From NCBI RefSeq assembly GCF_003240585.1, contig NZ_PCDP01000069.1, forward strand, positions 1-64,000: a stretch of 64,000 bases of DNA, in the 5' to 3' direction. The position numbers were made by a program, and so were the translations under genes. Under the pieces are notes generated by a model. It searched no databases, had not been told where the DNA came from, and worked only from the letters and a program-made list of their open reading frames with translations. This document shows, piece after piece, positions 44,676 through 53,184 of the stretch. Each line of letters begins with the position of its first letter. Position 1 is the stretch's first letter. The DNA is from Arminella tubonensis. Lineage in GTDB: Bacteria; Pseudomonadota; Alphaproteobacteria; Rhizobiales; Rhizobiaceae.

Positions 44676-45548
44676 ATGAATATGGCACCACAGCTCCAGG
44701 CCGACATCACGCCCGAGGGCCCGGACTACGATATCGTCCGGAGCGTCATCGAATTCCTGACCGTGGAATACCGCGAGCAGCCGTCGCTCGAAGCGATCGC
44801 CGCTCACCTCAACCAATCGCCGACGCAATTGCAAAAGACCTTCACCCGCTGGGCGGGGCTTTCACCCAAGGCCTTCCTGCAGGCCGTGACGCTCGACCAT
44901 GCCAAGCGGCTGCTGCGGCAGGAGAACATGCCGCTGCTGGAGACCTCGATCGAGGTCGGACTTTCCGGTCCCAGCCGGCTGCACGATCTTTTCGTGACGC
45001 ATGAGGCGATGTCGCCGGGCGAATGGAAGGCGAAAGGCGGTGGGCTCGTTATTCGCTACGGTTTCCACCAGTGCCCCTTCGGGACGGCGCTTGTCATGAC
45101 GACGGATCGGGGCCTTGCCGGGCTTGCTTTCGGCGACGGCGGTGACGACGCGACCTGCCTCGAAGACATGACGTCGCGCTGGCCGAATGCAAAGTTCATC
45201 CAGGATAGCGAGGCGACGAGCAGCTACGCCAAGCGGATCTTCGAGCCGGGCAACTGGTCGTCGGACCAGCCGTTGCGCGTCGTCCTGCTGGGCACGGATT
45301 TCCAGGTGCGGGTCTGGGAATGCCTGTTGAAGATTCCGATGGGAAGGGCCGTCACCTATTCCGATATTGCGAGGGATATCGGGCAACCGACAGCGAGCAG
45401 GGCAGTTGGTGCCGCGGTCGGCAGCAATCCTATTTCCTTCGTCGTTCCCTGCCACCGGGCGATCGGCAAGAATGGTGCGCTGACCGGGTATCATTGGGGC
45501 CTGACGCGCAAGCGCGCCATGCTCGGATGGGAGGCCGGCAAAGCCTGA
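44676..45548 (+). CDS. Ada-like protein: AraC HTH plus O6-methylguanine methyltransferase, no N-terminal domain
   Basis: A 290-residue fusion. N-terminal AraC-type helix-turn-helix (SLEAIAAHLNQSPTQLQKTF, residues 36-55, and VGLSGPSRLHDLFVTHEAM), then a ribonuclease H-like middle and the suicide methyltransferase domain (FQVRVWECLLKIPMGRAVTY, AAVGSNPISFVVPCHRAIGK with acceptor Cys near 254). The Ada N-terminal zinc domain that senses methylphosphotriesters is absent, so it likely repairs O6-methylguanine and may regulate by another signal. Single gene, convergent with the regulator downstream (five-base gap). Confidence 0.93.
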   Translation: MNMAPQLQADITPEGPDYDIVRSVIEFLTVEYREQPSLEAIAAHLNQSPTQLQKTFTRWAGLSPKAFLQAVTLDHAKRLLRQENMPLLETSIEVGLSGPSRLHDLFVTHEAMSPGEWKAKGGGLVIRYGFHQCPFGTALVMTTDRGLAGLAFGDGGDDATCLEDMTSRWPNAKFIQDSEATSSYAKRIFEPGNWSSDQPLRVVLLGTDFQVRVWECLLKIPMGRAVTYSDIARDIGQPTASRAVGAAVGSNPISFVVPCHRAIGKNGALTGYHWGLTRKRAMLGWEAGKA

Positions 45549-45552
45549 AATT

Positions 45553-46545
45553 TCAGGCCGCCGCCTGGTTCTCATGAAGAGCGAGGAGCGCCTTGGCGGC
45601 GCTTTCGTCGGTAATCAGCGTGTTGCAGCCGATGCGTTTGATGGTGGCGTTGATCGCCACAGCGCGGTGCGCGCCGCCAGAAGACAGGACGATGTGCCTT
45701 GCCTTCTTCAGCGTGTCGAGATCGACCGACATGACGCGGCTGTTGATGCTGTGGTCGATCGAATTGCCTTCGGCATCGAGAAAATTGAACATGGTGTCGC
45801 AGACGCAGCCCGCCGCGATCAACTCGTCCAGCTCGGCCGTCGAGATGAAGCCCTCTGACAACGACGTCGAATGCGGGCCGATGTCGCCGCAGCTGACGAT
45901 GGCGAGATCGAGGTTTTCGGCGAGGCGGTAGATCGATTCCAGGCCACATTTCTCGATGAGATTGCGCTTGGTCTCGATCGAGTCGACCAGGAGAGGCGCC
46001 AGGAACATATAGCATTCGGCGCCGAGCTGGCTTGCCAGTCTCCAGGTGTAGTCGATTGGATTGGTCTGATGGACGGCGACGATGCCGCCGAGCAGGGAAA
46101 CGACCTTGCAGTTGTCACGACGTGGCGGCCGGAAGCTTGCGAGAGATGCTGTCATCGTCCGGCCCCAGCCGACGCCGATGGTGTAATCATCGGGAATGGC
46201 TTCCGAAAGGAACTGTCCGAGCGCCAGGCCGACGCATTTTGCCTGGGCGTTCGGGTCGGCGCTTGCCGGCGCCGGCACCACGATCGCCTCGTCGAGCCCG
46301 AAGGCGCGCTCCAGCTTGATCGCCAGTTCGACGCAATCATCAATGCCTTCGTTAATCCAGATCTGCACTTCGCTGCGGCGCATTGCCTCATCGAGCAGGC
46401 GGATCACGGTCGTGCGGCTGATGCCGAGCTGCTCGGCAACATCCTTTTGCGTCAGGCCCTGATTGTAATAGAGCCAGGCGGCCCGAAGACGGAGCGACGC
46501 CGTTTCGGAATAGGCGGTGTGCGTTCCCCGTCTGAGCTTGACCAC
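45553..46545 (-). CDS. SorC-family transcriptional regulator
   Basis: A 330-residue regulator. HTH QGLTQKDVAEQLGISRTTVI (residues 28-47) and an effector domain with IGVGWGRTMTASLASF, VVSLLGGIVAVHQTN, SCGDIGPHSTSLS and LSSGGAHRAVAINATI. GTG 46545 is preferred because AGGAGGA lies right before it; an ATG at 46611 would place the ribosome site inside the coding sequence. It is divergent from the transaldolase gene across 481 bp and probably controls a sugar pathway; no partner operon adjoins it directly, so the regulated genes are unknown. Confidence 0.9.
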   Translation of the reverse strand: MVKLRRGTHTAYSETASLRLRAAWLYYNQGLTQKDVAEQLGISRTTVIRLLDEAMRRSEVQIWINEGIDDCVELAIKLERAFGLDEAIVVPAPASADPNAQAKCVGLALGQFLSEAIPDDYTIGVGWGRTMTASLASFRPPRRDNCKVVSLLGGIVAVHQTNPIDYTWRLASQLGAECYMFLAPLLVDSIETKRNLIEKCGLESIYRLAENLDLAIVSCGDIGPHSTSLSEGFISTAELDELIAAGCVCDTMFNFLDAEGNSIDHSINSRVMSVDLDTLKKARHIVLSSGGAHRAVAINATIKRIGCNTLITDESAAKALLALHENQAAA

Positions 46546-47026
46546 TGGTCCTCCTAGAAATAGCGACCTGATATTGCGATCGCAAATGACAAGAGTCGCG
46601 CTCTTGCGCATGATAGAATTCGTAACATCGATCCTGTCGGGTTGATATTCTATGACGTGAAACTTATGTCAATTGAAATGCACAAATGTCCTTGACTTTC
46701 AGCCGTGGGATTGGCGATAGTCGAGGCTGGAAATTCGGTCTTGTCCATATGAGGAGGACAATGTGCGGGACTGCGATACGAAGCGCATCTGGTCGGCCGC
46801 AGTGTCATTGATGAGCATTGTGTCTTTCGCCTCGAAGCTTGCTGTTGTAGCCTCGCATTTTCGACGTAGTGCAGCTGCCGCCCATGGAACATACCTCTCA
46901 GCAATCCCGTTGTTGACGGATTGGATAGGGCAGCGGTCATCCGCCTGAAACATTCGTACCGTCTACGAGAAGGCCCCACGGGATTTTGCGCCGGTCAACA
47001 GTCCCAATTCAACAAGGATATTCATC
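46546..47026. other. Intergenic region between SorC regulator and tal
   Basis: 481 bp with two items. TGACGTGA-AAC-TTATGTCA at 46653-46671 is an imperfect palindrome that could be an operator. A strong GAGGAGG (46751-46757) stands five bases before ATG 46761, which opens only a 16-codon frame, and GTG 46763, which opens a 61-codon frame to 46948; neither product is recognisable. A promoter-like TTGACT lies near 46692. It may be a leader peptide, a regulatory RNA start or a gene remnant. Confidence 0.4.
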
Positions 47027-47992
47027 ATGACTTCCAAACTTGACCAACTTCGTGAAATGACGACCGTCGTCGCCGACACTGGTGATATCGAAGCGGTGGC
47101 TCGGCTGAAGCCGGTGGATTGCACGACCAATCCATCCATCGTCCTTAAGGCACTCGGAACGCCGATGTTTGCCGACACATTCAAGGAAGCCGTCGCCTGG
47201 GGCAAGAAGCAGTCCGGCAATCCGGAAGCCGTCGCCTCGCATGTCGCCGACCGCCTGGCGATTTCGGTCGGCGCAGCTTTGTCCAAGCTCGTACCCGGCC
47301 GCGTGTCGACCGAGGTGGATGCCGATCTTTCCTTTGACACCCAGGCTTCCATCGCCAAGGCGCACAGCATCGTTGCCGCCTACAAGGAGCGTGGCATCGA
47401 GCATGACCGGATCCTGATCAAGCTGGCCTCGACCTGGGAAGGCATCCGTGCCGCCGAAGTGCTGCAGAAGGAAGGCATCGACTGCAATCTGACGCTGCTC
47501 TTCAGCAAGGCCCAGGCCGTTGCCTGCGCTGACGCCAAGGTGTTCCTGATCTCGCCGTTCGTTGGGCGTATTCTCGACTGGTACAAGAAGTCGACCGGCA
47601 AGGACTACACGCCAGAAGAAGATCCAGGCGTTCTTTCCGTCCGCGAGATCTACAACTACTACAAGGCGAACGACATCAAGACGATCGTCATGGGTGCCTC
47701 GTTCCGCAGCGCGCCTGAAGTCGAGGCATTGGCCGGTTGCGACCGCTTGACGATCAGCCCCAATCTCCTGGACGAACTGTCGAAGGACGAAGGCAAGCTG
47801 GAGCGCAAGCTTTCGCCTGACAACAAGAAGCCGGCTGCGAAGATTTCGGTCGACGAGAAGACGTTCCGCTGGATGATGAATGAAGATGCGATGGCGACCG
47901 AGAAGCTCGCCGAAGGCATCCGTCAGTTCGGCAAGGATCTCGTAACCCTGCGCACCATGGTCACCAAGGAACTGCAGCTCGCTGCGGCATAA
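47027..47992 (+). CDS. tal: Transaldolase
   Basis: A 321-residue cytosolic enzyme of the non-oxidative pentose phosphate pathway: it moves a dihydroxyacetone unit between sugar phosphates. Seen: VADTGDIEAVARLKPVDCTT (Asp near 17), TNPSIVLKAL, the Schiff-base lysine in DRILIKLASTWEGIRA (near 132), LTLLFSKAQAVACADA and MGASFRSAPEV. TalB-type length. It is terminated by a strong hairpin at 48012-48048. It would handle the pentose and tetrose phosphates that the two neighbouring sugar clusters feed into central metabolism. Confidence 0.97.
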   Translation: MTSKLDQLREMTTVVADTGDIEAVARLKPVDCTTNPSIVLKALGTPMFADTFKEAVAWGKKQSGNPEAVASHVADRLAISVGAALSKLVPGRVSTEVDADLSFDTQASIAKAHSIVAAYKERGIEHDRILIKLASTWEGIRAAEVLQKEGIDCNLTLLFSKAQAVACADAKVFLISPFVGRILDWYKKSTGKDYTPEEDPGVLSVREIYNYYKANDIKTIVMGASFRSAPEVEALAGCDRLTISPNLLDELSKDEGKLERKLSPDNKKPAAKISVDEKTFRWMMNEDAMATEKLAEGIRQFGKDLVTLRTMVTKELQLAAA

Positions 47993-48011
47993 ATTTCGGC
48001 TGGCTGAAATC

Positions 48012-48048
48012 AAAAAGGTCCGGCTGCAATCCGCAGCCGGGCCTTTTT
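48012..48048 (+). terminator. Rho-independent terminator after tal
   Basis: Stem GGTCCGGCTGC/GCAGCCGGGCC (48017-48027 and 48033-48043, one G-T pair), five-base loop, five T on the plus side and five A before it, so it can stop both tal and the convergent CoA-transferase gene. Confidence 0.9.
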
Positions 48049-48063
48049 CGTTGGGGGCAGGTT

Positions 48064-49230
48064 TCACTCTGCCTGAGCGGCAAGTTCTGCCCGGATGTCT
48101 TCAGTCTGGCTGCCGATCTTCGGTGCGGCCTGGTCGTTCTTGTGACGATGGCCGTTGACGCGGATCGGGCTCGCGGTGGTTCGAACGGAAACGCCGTCGC
48201 CGCGGTTGACCGTTTGCAGCATATCGAGTTGGCGGAATGCAGCGGTCTGCATCAGCTTTGGCCAGTCGAGGACTTCGGCTGCCCAGATATCCGCTGGCTC
48301 AAGGATCCCGAGCCATTGCCGGACGGTCTTTTCCCGGAGCTTTCCGGCAATCATGGTCTTGATCTCGTCACGATGCGAGAAAGCTTCGGCTGGTGTATAG
48401 CTGTCCAACGCCGGCAGATCGAGCAGCGGCGCCAGTTTCGCCAGCGGCATCATCGCCAACGCCATCCAGCCATCGGCGCATTGATAGACACCGTAGGGGG
48501 CCGAGAGATAGGCGTGGGCGTTGCGCACCGAAGACTTTTTCGGCAGGCGCCCACCGTCGTTGAGATGGGTCGTCAGCACTTCGAACTGGAAGTCGATCAT
48601 GGCCTCGATGAGGCTTGTTTCCACGTGGACGCCAATTCCGGTGACGCTACGCCGGACGAGGCCGGCAAGCACGCCCTGCACCAGCAGATTTCCGGCGAGC
48701 ATATCGGCGACCGCGAGGCCGAACGGGACGGGGCCGTCGTCGGCCTCGCCGTTCAACCACATGGCGCCCGAGCGGGCCTGGGCAAGAAGATCCTGACCCG
48801 GCAAGGCGCGCCATTCGTCGGCGGTGCCATAGCCCGTGATGCTGCCGTAGACGATGCGGGGATTGATCGCCTTTGCCGCTTCATAGTCGAGGCCGAGCCG
48901 CTCTATGACGCCGGGGCGAAAGTTCTGGATGACGACATCGGCCTTGGCGATCAGCGCGCGGATTGCCTCCAGGTCCTGCGGGTCCTTCATGTTTCCGGCA
49001 AAACTTTCCTTGCCGCGATTGATCGCGTGGAAAAGCGTGCTATCGCCGCCGATTTCGGTGTCGCTGAGATAAAGCCGGCGGCAGAGATCGCCGCCGTCCG
49101 GCCGCTCGACCTTGATGACGCGCGCGCCAAGATCGCCGAGCCGCAGAGCCGCCATCGGGCCGGCCAGAAACTGGCTCATGTCGAGCACGGTGATACCCGA
49201 CAGCAGGCCCTCTTCAGTCTTGTCGATCAT
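48064..49230 (-). CDS. CaiB/BaiF family CoA-transferase
   Basis: A 388-residue class III CoA-transferase. N-terminal LSGITVLDMSQFLAGPMAA, LGDLGARVIKVERPDGGD with the active-site region INRGKESFAGNM, and RPGVIERLGLDYEAAK; the catalytic Asp should be in DLLAQARSGAMW (near 167). It moves CoA between a thioester donor (often succinyl-CoA) and an acid. Downstream partner of the MaoC-like gene (12-base gap) and the amidohydrolase, all on the minus strand and divergent from the ABC operon. Substrate unknown. Confidence 0.9.
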   Translation of the reverse strand: MIDKTEEGLLSGITVLDMSQFLAGPMAALRLGDLGARVIKVERPDGGDLCRRLYLSDTEIGGDSTLFHAINRGKESFAGNMKDPQDLEAIRALIAKADVVIQNFRPGVIERLGLDYEAAKAINPRIVYGSITGYGTADEWRALPGQDLLAQARSGAMWLNGEADDGPVPFGLAVADMLAGNLLVQGVLAGLVRRSVTGIGVHVETSLIEAMIDFQFEVLTTHLNDGGRLPKKSSVRNAHAYLSAPYGVYQCADGWMALAMMPLAKLAPLLDLPALDSYTPAEAFSHRDEIKTMIAGKLREKTVRQWLGILEPADIWAAEVLDWPKLMQTAAFRQLDMLQTVNRGDGVSVRTTASPIRVNGHRHKNDQAAPKIGSQTEDIRAELAAQAE

Positions 49231-49242
49231 TGCAGCCTGTCC

Positions 49243-49788
49243 TTAAGTGTTGAGTTCGGGCGCGTCGGTGGGCCGGCCGTTCTTGTAGCGCACCGTCTGG
49301 ATGTGCTCGCAATAAAGTACGAGTTCGCCTTCGCCCTTGAAGACCTGGTAGGAGGCCCGGATCAGGCCGAGATCCGCATATTTCGGCTGTTTGTCGAGAT
49401 TGGTGCGGATGGTGTAGATCGTGTCGCCGATGAAGGTCGGCTTGATGAAGCGTAGCTTGTCGTAGCCGTAGGAGAAGGCGTTGATGCAGTTTGTCGCCAC
49501 CAATCCGAGACCGGCGGAGAAGACGAAGGCGCCGGCCACCAGTCGCTTGCCGAACAGGCCCTCCGTCTCGGCGAAGATCTGGTCGCCGACATAGGGATGC
49601 ATGTCGAGGACCAGCGCGTTGAACTGCATCGATTCGCCCTCGGAGATGGTGCGGCGAAGCGAGCGAATCTTGTGGCCGATTTCGAAGTCCTCGTAAAACC
49701 AGTTTTCGGAGTTCCACACGGGAATGGCAGAATGGTCTTCCGGCATCGTCTTCGGATGAGTGCTCGATACACCGACTGTTGCAGTCAT
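49243..49788 (-). CDS. MaoC-like hydratase/dehydratase 1
   Basis: A 181-residue hot-dog-fold protein. ATG 49788 (MTATVGVSST) with AAAGG upstream; an upstream extension to 49881 has no such site. ISEGESMQFNALVLDMHPYV and FGKRLVAGAFVFSAGLGL are the MaoC active-site and substrate-channel regions, with Asp and His in the DMHP pair. MaoC proteins usually hydrate trans-2-enoyl-CoA or similar unsaturated CoA esters. Placed between a CoA-transferase and a lactonase-like gene; a second MaoC paralogue lies at 58745. Confidence 0.85.
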   Translation of the reverse strand: MTATVGVSSTHPKTMPEDHSAIPVWNSENWFYEDFEIGHKIRSLRRTISEGESMQFNALVLDMHPYVGDQIFAETEGLFGKRLVAGAFVFSAGLGLVATNCINAFSYGYDKLRFIKPTFIGDTIYTIRTNLDKQPKYADLGLIRASYQVFKGEGELVLYCEHIQTVRYKNGRPTDAPELNT

Positions 49789-49822
49789 GGTATTGGCCTT
49801 TCGATAGGCTGGGTTGAAACGT

Positions 49823-50659
49823 TCAAACGTTCCAGAAGCGCTTGGCATTGCGCTGATAGAGCCGCGCGCGTTCGTCGTCACCGCAGCCCGACGTCAGCGC
49901 ATGGGTTGCTGCGACCCAGGTCGCCAGTCCGCCCCCGAGAGTGCACACCGGCCAGTCGCTGCCCCAGATGACGCGGTCCCAGCCGAAGCTCGCGATGGAA
50001 TGTTCGACGAAAGGTCTCAGGGTCTCGACCGTCCATGTATCCGGATCGGCATAGGCGACCACGCCCGATATCTTGACAACGACGTTGGGCCGGCGGGCGA
50101 TCTCGGCGATGCCTGACTTCCAGAGGTCGCTGACGCCGTCCTTGACGGCGGGAACGCCGCAGTGGTCGAGTACGAATTGCACGTCCGGGTTTAGGTCGAT
50201 GAGTGCGATCGCCTTGGCGATCTGATGCGGCAGGACGCAGAGATCGAAGGTCAGGCGTGAACCCGCCAGTCGTCTCAGGTTCTCGCGAAAGAGGGGATCT
50301 TCAGACAGGTCGTCCGGCATCACATGCAGCACGCGCCTGAAACCCTTCACGAAAGGATTTGCCAGAACGCGTTCAAGATAGTCTGCGAAACCATCCTCCT
50401 CCGGGCGGCATGAGGCAATCGCGCCGCGGATCAGACTGCCGGGTCGACGGCTCAGCGTCTGAATATAGGCCGTTTCAGCCTCGATATCCTGTGGGGCGAC
50501 GTCGACTTCCATGTGCAGCACATCGGTGATGCCGCAGCGGTGCGCTTCGCGTGCATAGTCGGGGTAGAGGCTGTCGCGGTTCAATGCGCCGGCGCCTTCC
50601 AGCCAGGGATAATTCAGTCGCTCCCGGTCGACGACATGAAGGTGACTATCGAAAAGCAT
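49823..50659 (-). CDS. Amidohydrolase-family sugar lactonase-like protein
   Basis: A 278-residue TIM-barrel amidohydrolase of the Amidohydro_2 group. Metal and catalytic cues: MLFDSHLHVVD (His-x-His, residues 5-7), the FVLDHCGVPAVKDG His-Cys strand and IWGSDWPVCTLGGG with the late Asp (near 240). The group includes L-fuconolactonase, L-rhamnonolactonase and 2-pyrone-4,6-dicarboxylate lactonase. With a mutarotase, dehydrogenases and acid-sugar dehydratase nearby, a sugar lactonase role is likely. ATG 50659 has GGGAGGA before it; an ATG at 50716 lacks one. Confidence 0.88.
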   Translation of the reverse strand: MLFDSHLHVVDRERLNYPWLEGAGALNRDSLYPDYAREAHRCGITDVLHMEVDVAPQDIEAETAYIQTLSRRPGSLIRGAIASCRPEEDGFADYLERVLANPFVKGFRRVLHVMPDDLSEDPLFRENLRRLAGSRLTFDLCVLPHQIAKAIALIDLNPDVQFVLDHCGVPAVKDGVSDLWKSGIAEIARRPNVVVKISGVVAYADPDTWTVETLRPFVEHSIASFGWDRVIWGSDWPVCTLGGGLATWVAATHALTSGCGDDERARLYQRNAKRFWNV

Positions 50660-50723
50660 GGTGATCCTCCCCTGCACGCTTCCCAATATATACTCACAGA
50701 AGAATAATTTATTCAAATAGAAA

Positions 50724-51512
50724 TTATAGATCCGCCTCGTCCACAGTGCCGGCGACCGTCTCCGACACTTTCGCGGCGGCCTCGCGGACCAAATCTATCA
50801 CTTTTTCGTAGCTTGGCGCTTTTCCGTTCACTGGCTGGATGTAGGGGCAGGTGAGGGCTGCCAACGCGTTGCCGTCGAGGGCGAGAACCGGCGCGGAAAT
50901 GTTGCGCACTCCCGTCGTCTGAAGACTGTCCATCGTCTCGAAGCCGCGCTCCTTGATCGACCGCAATTTATCGCCGAGGTCTTCGGGCATCGGGATATCG
51001 TCCTCACGCCTCTGCTGTTCCGAAATCATCATGCGCCGTTGTTTCTCGTCGCGGAAGGCGAGGAGGATGTGGCCGGAGCCGGTGTTGAAAAGATTGATCT
51101 GCGCCCCGACGCGGATCGAGATTCCCCAATAAGTGGGCGAATCCTGCTGGGCGATGACGACGACCGAGCCGCGATCGAATACGGCCAGATGACAGGCCTG
51201 TTCGGCGCGATTGGAAAATTCGCGCATCAGCGGCGTTGCAAAGGAGACGAGGCGGCGCACGGGCGCATGGAAGTGGGCAAGTCCGAACAGCTTCAGCGTC
51301 AGGAAGAACCGATCGCCTTCCTGGCGCTGCACGTAGCCGCGCCTGACCAGCCGATCCAGCATCCGATAGAACTCGTTGGGGCTTTTGCCGAGCTGCTTGG
51401 CGATCTCCGCCTGCGTCAGCCCGCCGTCGACCTTCGAGAGCAGCTCAAGGATATCGAGCCCCTTGTCCAGCGCCGGCGCCCGGTAGCGATCGATATCTTC
51501 TTCGGATGTCAT
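50724..51512 (-). CDS. IclR-family transcriptional regulator
   Basis: A 262-residue regulator: winged helix with LDKGLDILELLSKVDGG, TQAEIAKQLGKSPNEFYRM and RRGYVQRQEGDRFF (residues 15-75), then the IclR effector domain (HLAVFDRGSVVVIAQQDS, GRSGHILLAF-like GSGHILLAFRDEK, GVRNISAPVLAL). ATG 51512 has AAAGGTC upstream, ATG 51530 none. Divergent from the ABC operon across 180 bp containing two palindromes, and upstream of the lactonase-MaoC-CoA-transferase genes, so it likely controls both arms. Confidence 0.93.
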   Translation of the reverse strand: MTSEEDIDRYRAPALDKGLDILELLSKVDGGLTQAEIAKQLGKSPNEFYRMLDRLVRRGYVQRQEGDRFFLTLKLFGLAHFHAPVRRLVSFATPLMREFSNRAEQACHLAVFDRGSVVVIAQQDSPTYWGISIRVGAQINLFNTGSGHILLAFRDEKQRRMMISEQQRREDDIPMPEDLGDKLRSIKERGFETMDSLQTTGVRNISAPVLALDGNALAALTCPYIQPVNGKAPSYEKVIDLVREAAAKVSETVAGTVDEADL

Positions 51513-51545
51513 GGTCGACCTTTCATGCATTTGCAGTGCGATATG

Positions 51546-51646
51546 TTCATATATGAATGAATATCATTTGCAATGGGCTGTTGATCTCCGCTTGACCACT
51601 TAAAAATATGATGTTTACATATAAATCAATGATCCATATTTGGATC
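51546..51646. promoter_or_regulatory. Two candidate operators in the IclR-ABC divergent region
   Basis: TTCATATATGAA (51546-51557) is a perfect 12-bp palindrome and GATCCA-TATT-TGGATC (51631-51646) a perfect 6-4-6 inverted repeat. They lie beside the IclR start and about 45 bp before the binding-protein start respectively, as expected for autoregulation and operon control. Their centres are about 87 bp apart. Confidence 0.5.
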
Positions 51647-51692
51647 GTGGAGGAGGCTCGGACTACGGTCCGGCGCAATGGGAGGAGTTCCG

Positions 51693-53009
51693 ATGACCAG
51701 AATGAGAGCCGGCATCGCTGCCGGGATATTGGCATTGCTTACGAGTTCCGCAGTCTTCGCTGCGGATTTGCCGGGCAAGTTTCCCGGTGTTTCGATCGAC
51801 GCCAAGCTGATCGGCGGTCAGCAGTACGAGCCGCTTTATGCGCGCATCGCCGAGTGGGAGAAGGAGACCGGTGCCAAGGTCAACATTCTTTCCAAGAAGA
51901 ACCATTTCGAGCTCGATAAGGAAATCAAGTCGGACATGGCGTCGGGCGACATCAGCTGGTGCGTCGGCTCGAACCATTCGTCCTTCGCGCCGCAATACCC
52001 CGATCTCTATACGGATCTGAGCAAACTTCTGCCGAAGGAGGAGATCGCCGAATTCGTCGATTCGACGATCCAGGCCTCGACGATCAACAACCGGCTGATC
52101 ATGCTGCCGCGCGCCCAGTTCGACGTCTCGGCGCTCTACTATCAGAAGAGCCTCTACACCGACGATGCCAAGAAGACGGCGTTCAAGACCAAATACGGCT
52201 ACGATCTGGCCCCGCCGAAGACCTGGAAGGAAGTCACTGACCAGTCGATCTTCTTTGCCAATCCGCCGAACTTCTTCGGCACGCAGTTCCCTGGCAAGGA
52301 AGAGGCGATCAATGGTCGTTTCTTTGAAATGCTGGTCGCCGAAGGCGGCGAATATCTCGACAAGGACGGCAAGCCGGCGTTCAACTCCGAAGCAGGCGTG
52401 CGTGCGCTCGACTGGTTCGTGAACATGTACAAGGCGAAGGCTGTTCCGGTCGGCACGACCAACTATCTCTGGGATGACCTCGGCGCAGGCTTTGCTTCCG
52501 GCACCGTGGCGCTCGATCTCGATTGGCCGGGCTGGGCGACCTACTTCAACGACCCGAAGTCCTCGAAGGTTGCCGGCAATGTCGGCGTCGTCGTGCAGCC
52601 CGTCGGTTCGTCGGGCAAGCATACCGGCTGGTCCGGCCATCACGGCTTCTCGGTCACAGAGTCCTGCGCCCACAAGGACGCTGCTGCTTCGCTCGTCTGG
52701 TTCCTGACCAACAACGACTCGCAGAAGCTCGAAGCGGCCAACGGCACGCTGCCGACCCGCAAGGCCGTATGGGAATGGGATATCCAGCAGGCTGCGTCCG
52801 ACCCCTACAAGAAGGAAGTGCTGAGCACTTTCCAGGAATCGATGAAGTATGCCTTCCCGGTTCCGCGCACCCCGCAATGGATCGAGATTTCCAACGTGGT
52901 CTATCCTGAACTCCAGGCCGCCATCCTCGGCGACAAGACCTCCAAGGAAGCGCTCGATACCGCTGCCCAGAAGGCTACCGACGTTCTGAAGGATGCCGGC
53001 TCGCTCTAA
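51693..53009 (+). CDS. Sugar ABC transporter, periplasmic binding protein
   Basis: A 438-residue family 1 binding protein. Signal peptide about residues 1-23 (GILALLTSSAVFA). Mature cues: AKLIGGQQYEPLYARIAEWE, LPRAQFDVSALYYQKSLY, AFNSEAGVRALDWFVNMYK and ATGGT-type hinge VALDLDWPGWATYF. ATG 51693 has GGAGGAG seven bases before; an ATG at 51678 lies before that site. First gene of a catabolic operon with importer and sugar-acid enzymes. The specific ligand is unknown. Confidence 0.9.
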   Translation: MTRMRAGIAAGILALLTSSAVFAADLPGKFPGVSIDAKLIGGQQYEPLYARIAEWEKETGAKVNILSKKNHFELDKEIKSDMASGDISWCVGSNHSSFAPQYPDLYTDLSKLLPKEEIAEFVDSTIQASTINNRLIMLPRAQFDVSALYYQKSLYTDDAKKTAFKTKYGYDLAPPKTWKEVTDQSIFFANPPNFFGTQFPGKEEAINGRFFEMLVAEGGEYLDKDGKPAFNSEAGVRALDWFVNMYKAKAVPVGTTNYLWDDLGAGFASGTVALDLDWPGWATYFNDPKSSKVAGNVGVVVQPVGSSGKHTGWSGHHGFSVTESCAHKDAAASLVWFLTNNDSQKLEAANGTLPTRKAVWEWDIQQAASDPYKKEVLSTFQESMKYAFPVPRTPQWIEISNVVYPELQAAILGDKTSKEALDTAAQKATDVLKDAGSL

Positions 53010-53020
53010 GCTCATGATCG

Positions 53021-53051
53021 GGGTCCCGCACTCGAAAGGGTGCGGGGGCCC
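53021..53051 (+). terminator. Hairpin after the binding-protein gene
   Basis: The stem CCCGCAC/GTGCGGG is extended by GGGT against GGCCC with a bulge; loop TCGAAAGG. No T-tract follows. Placed 12 bp after the stop, it likely stabilises the binding-protein mRNA and lowers expression of the permease genes, as in the first ABC operon. Confidence 0.55.
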
Positions 53052-53184
53052 GAACGCCATTTGAAAACGGTCCTTGACCGGTACCCTTGGGGCCTGTCTG
53101 ACCGGCTATCGCACGGCACGGTCCCGGCCCCCGGCCCATGAAACAGCATTCCAAGCAGCCCCGGAATGCCGACAGGTACAAACT

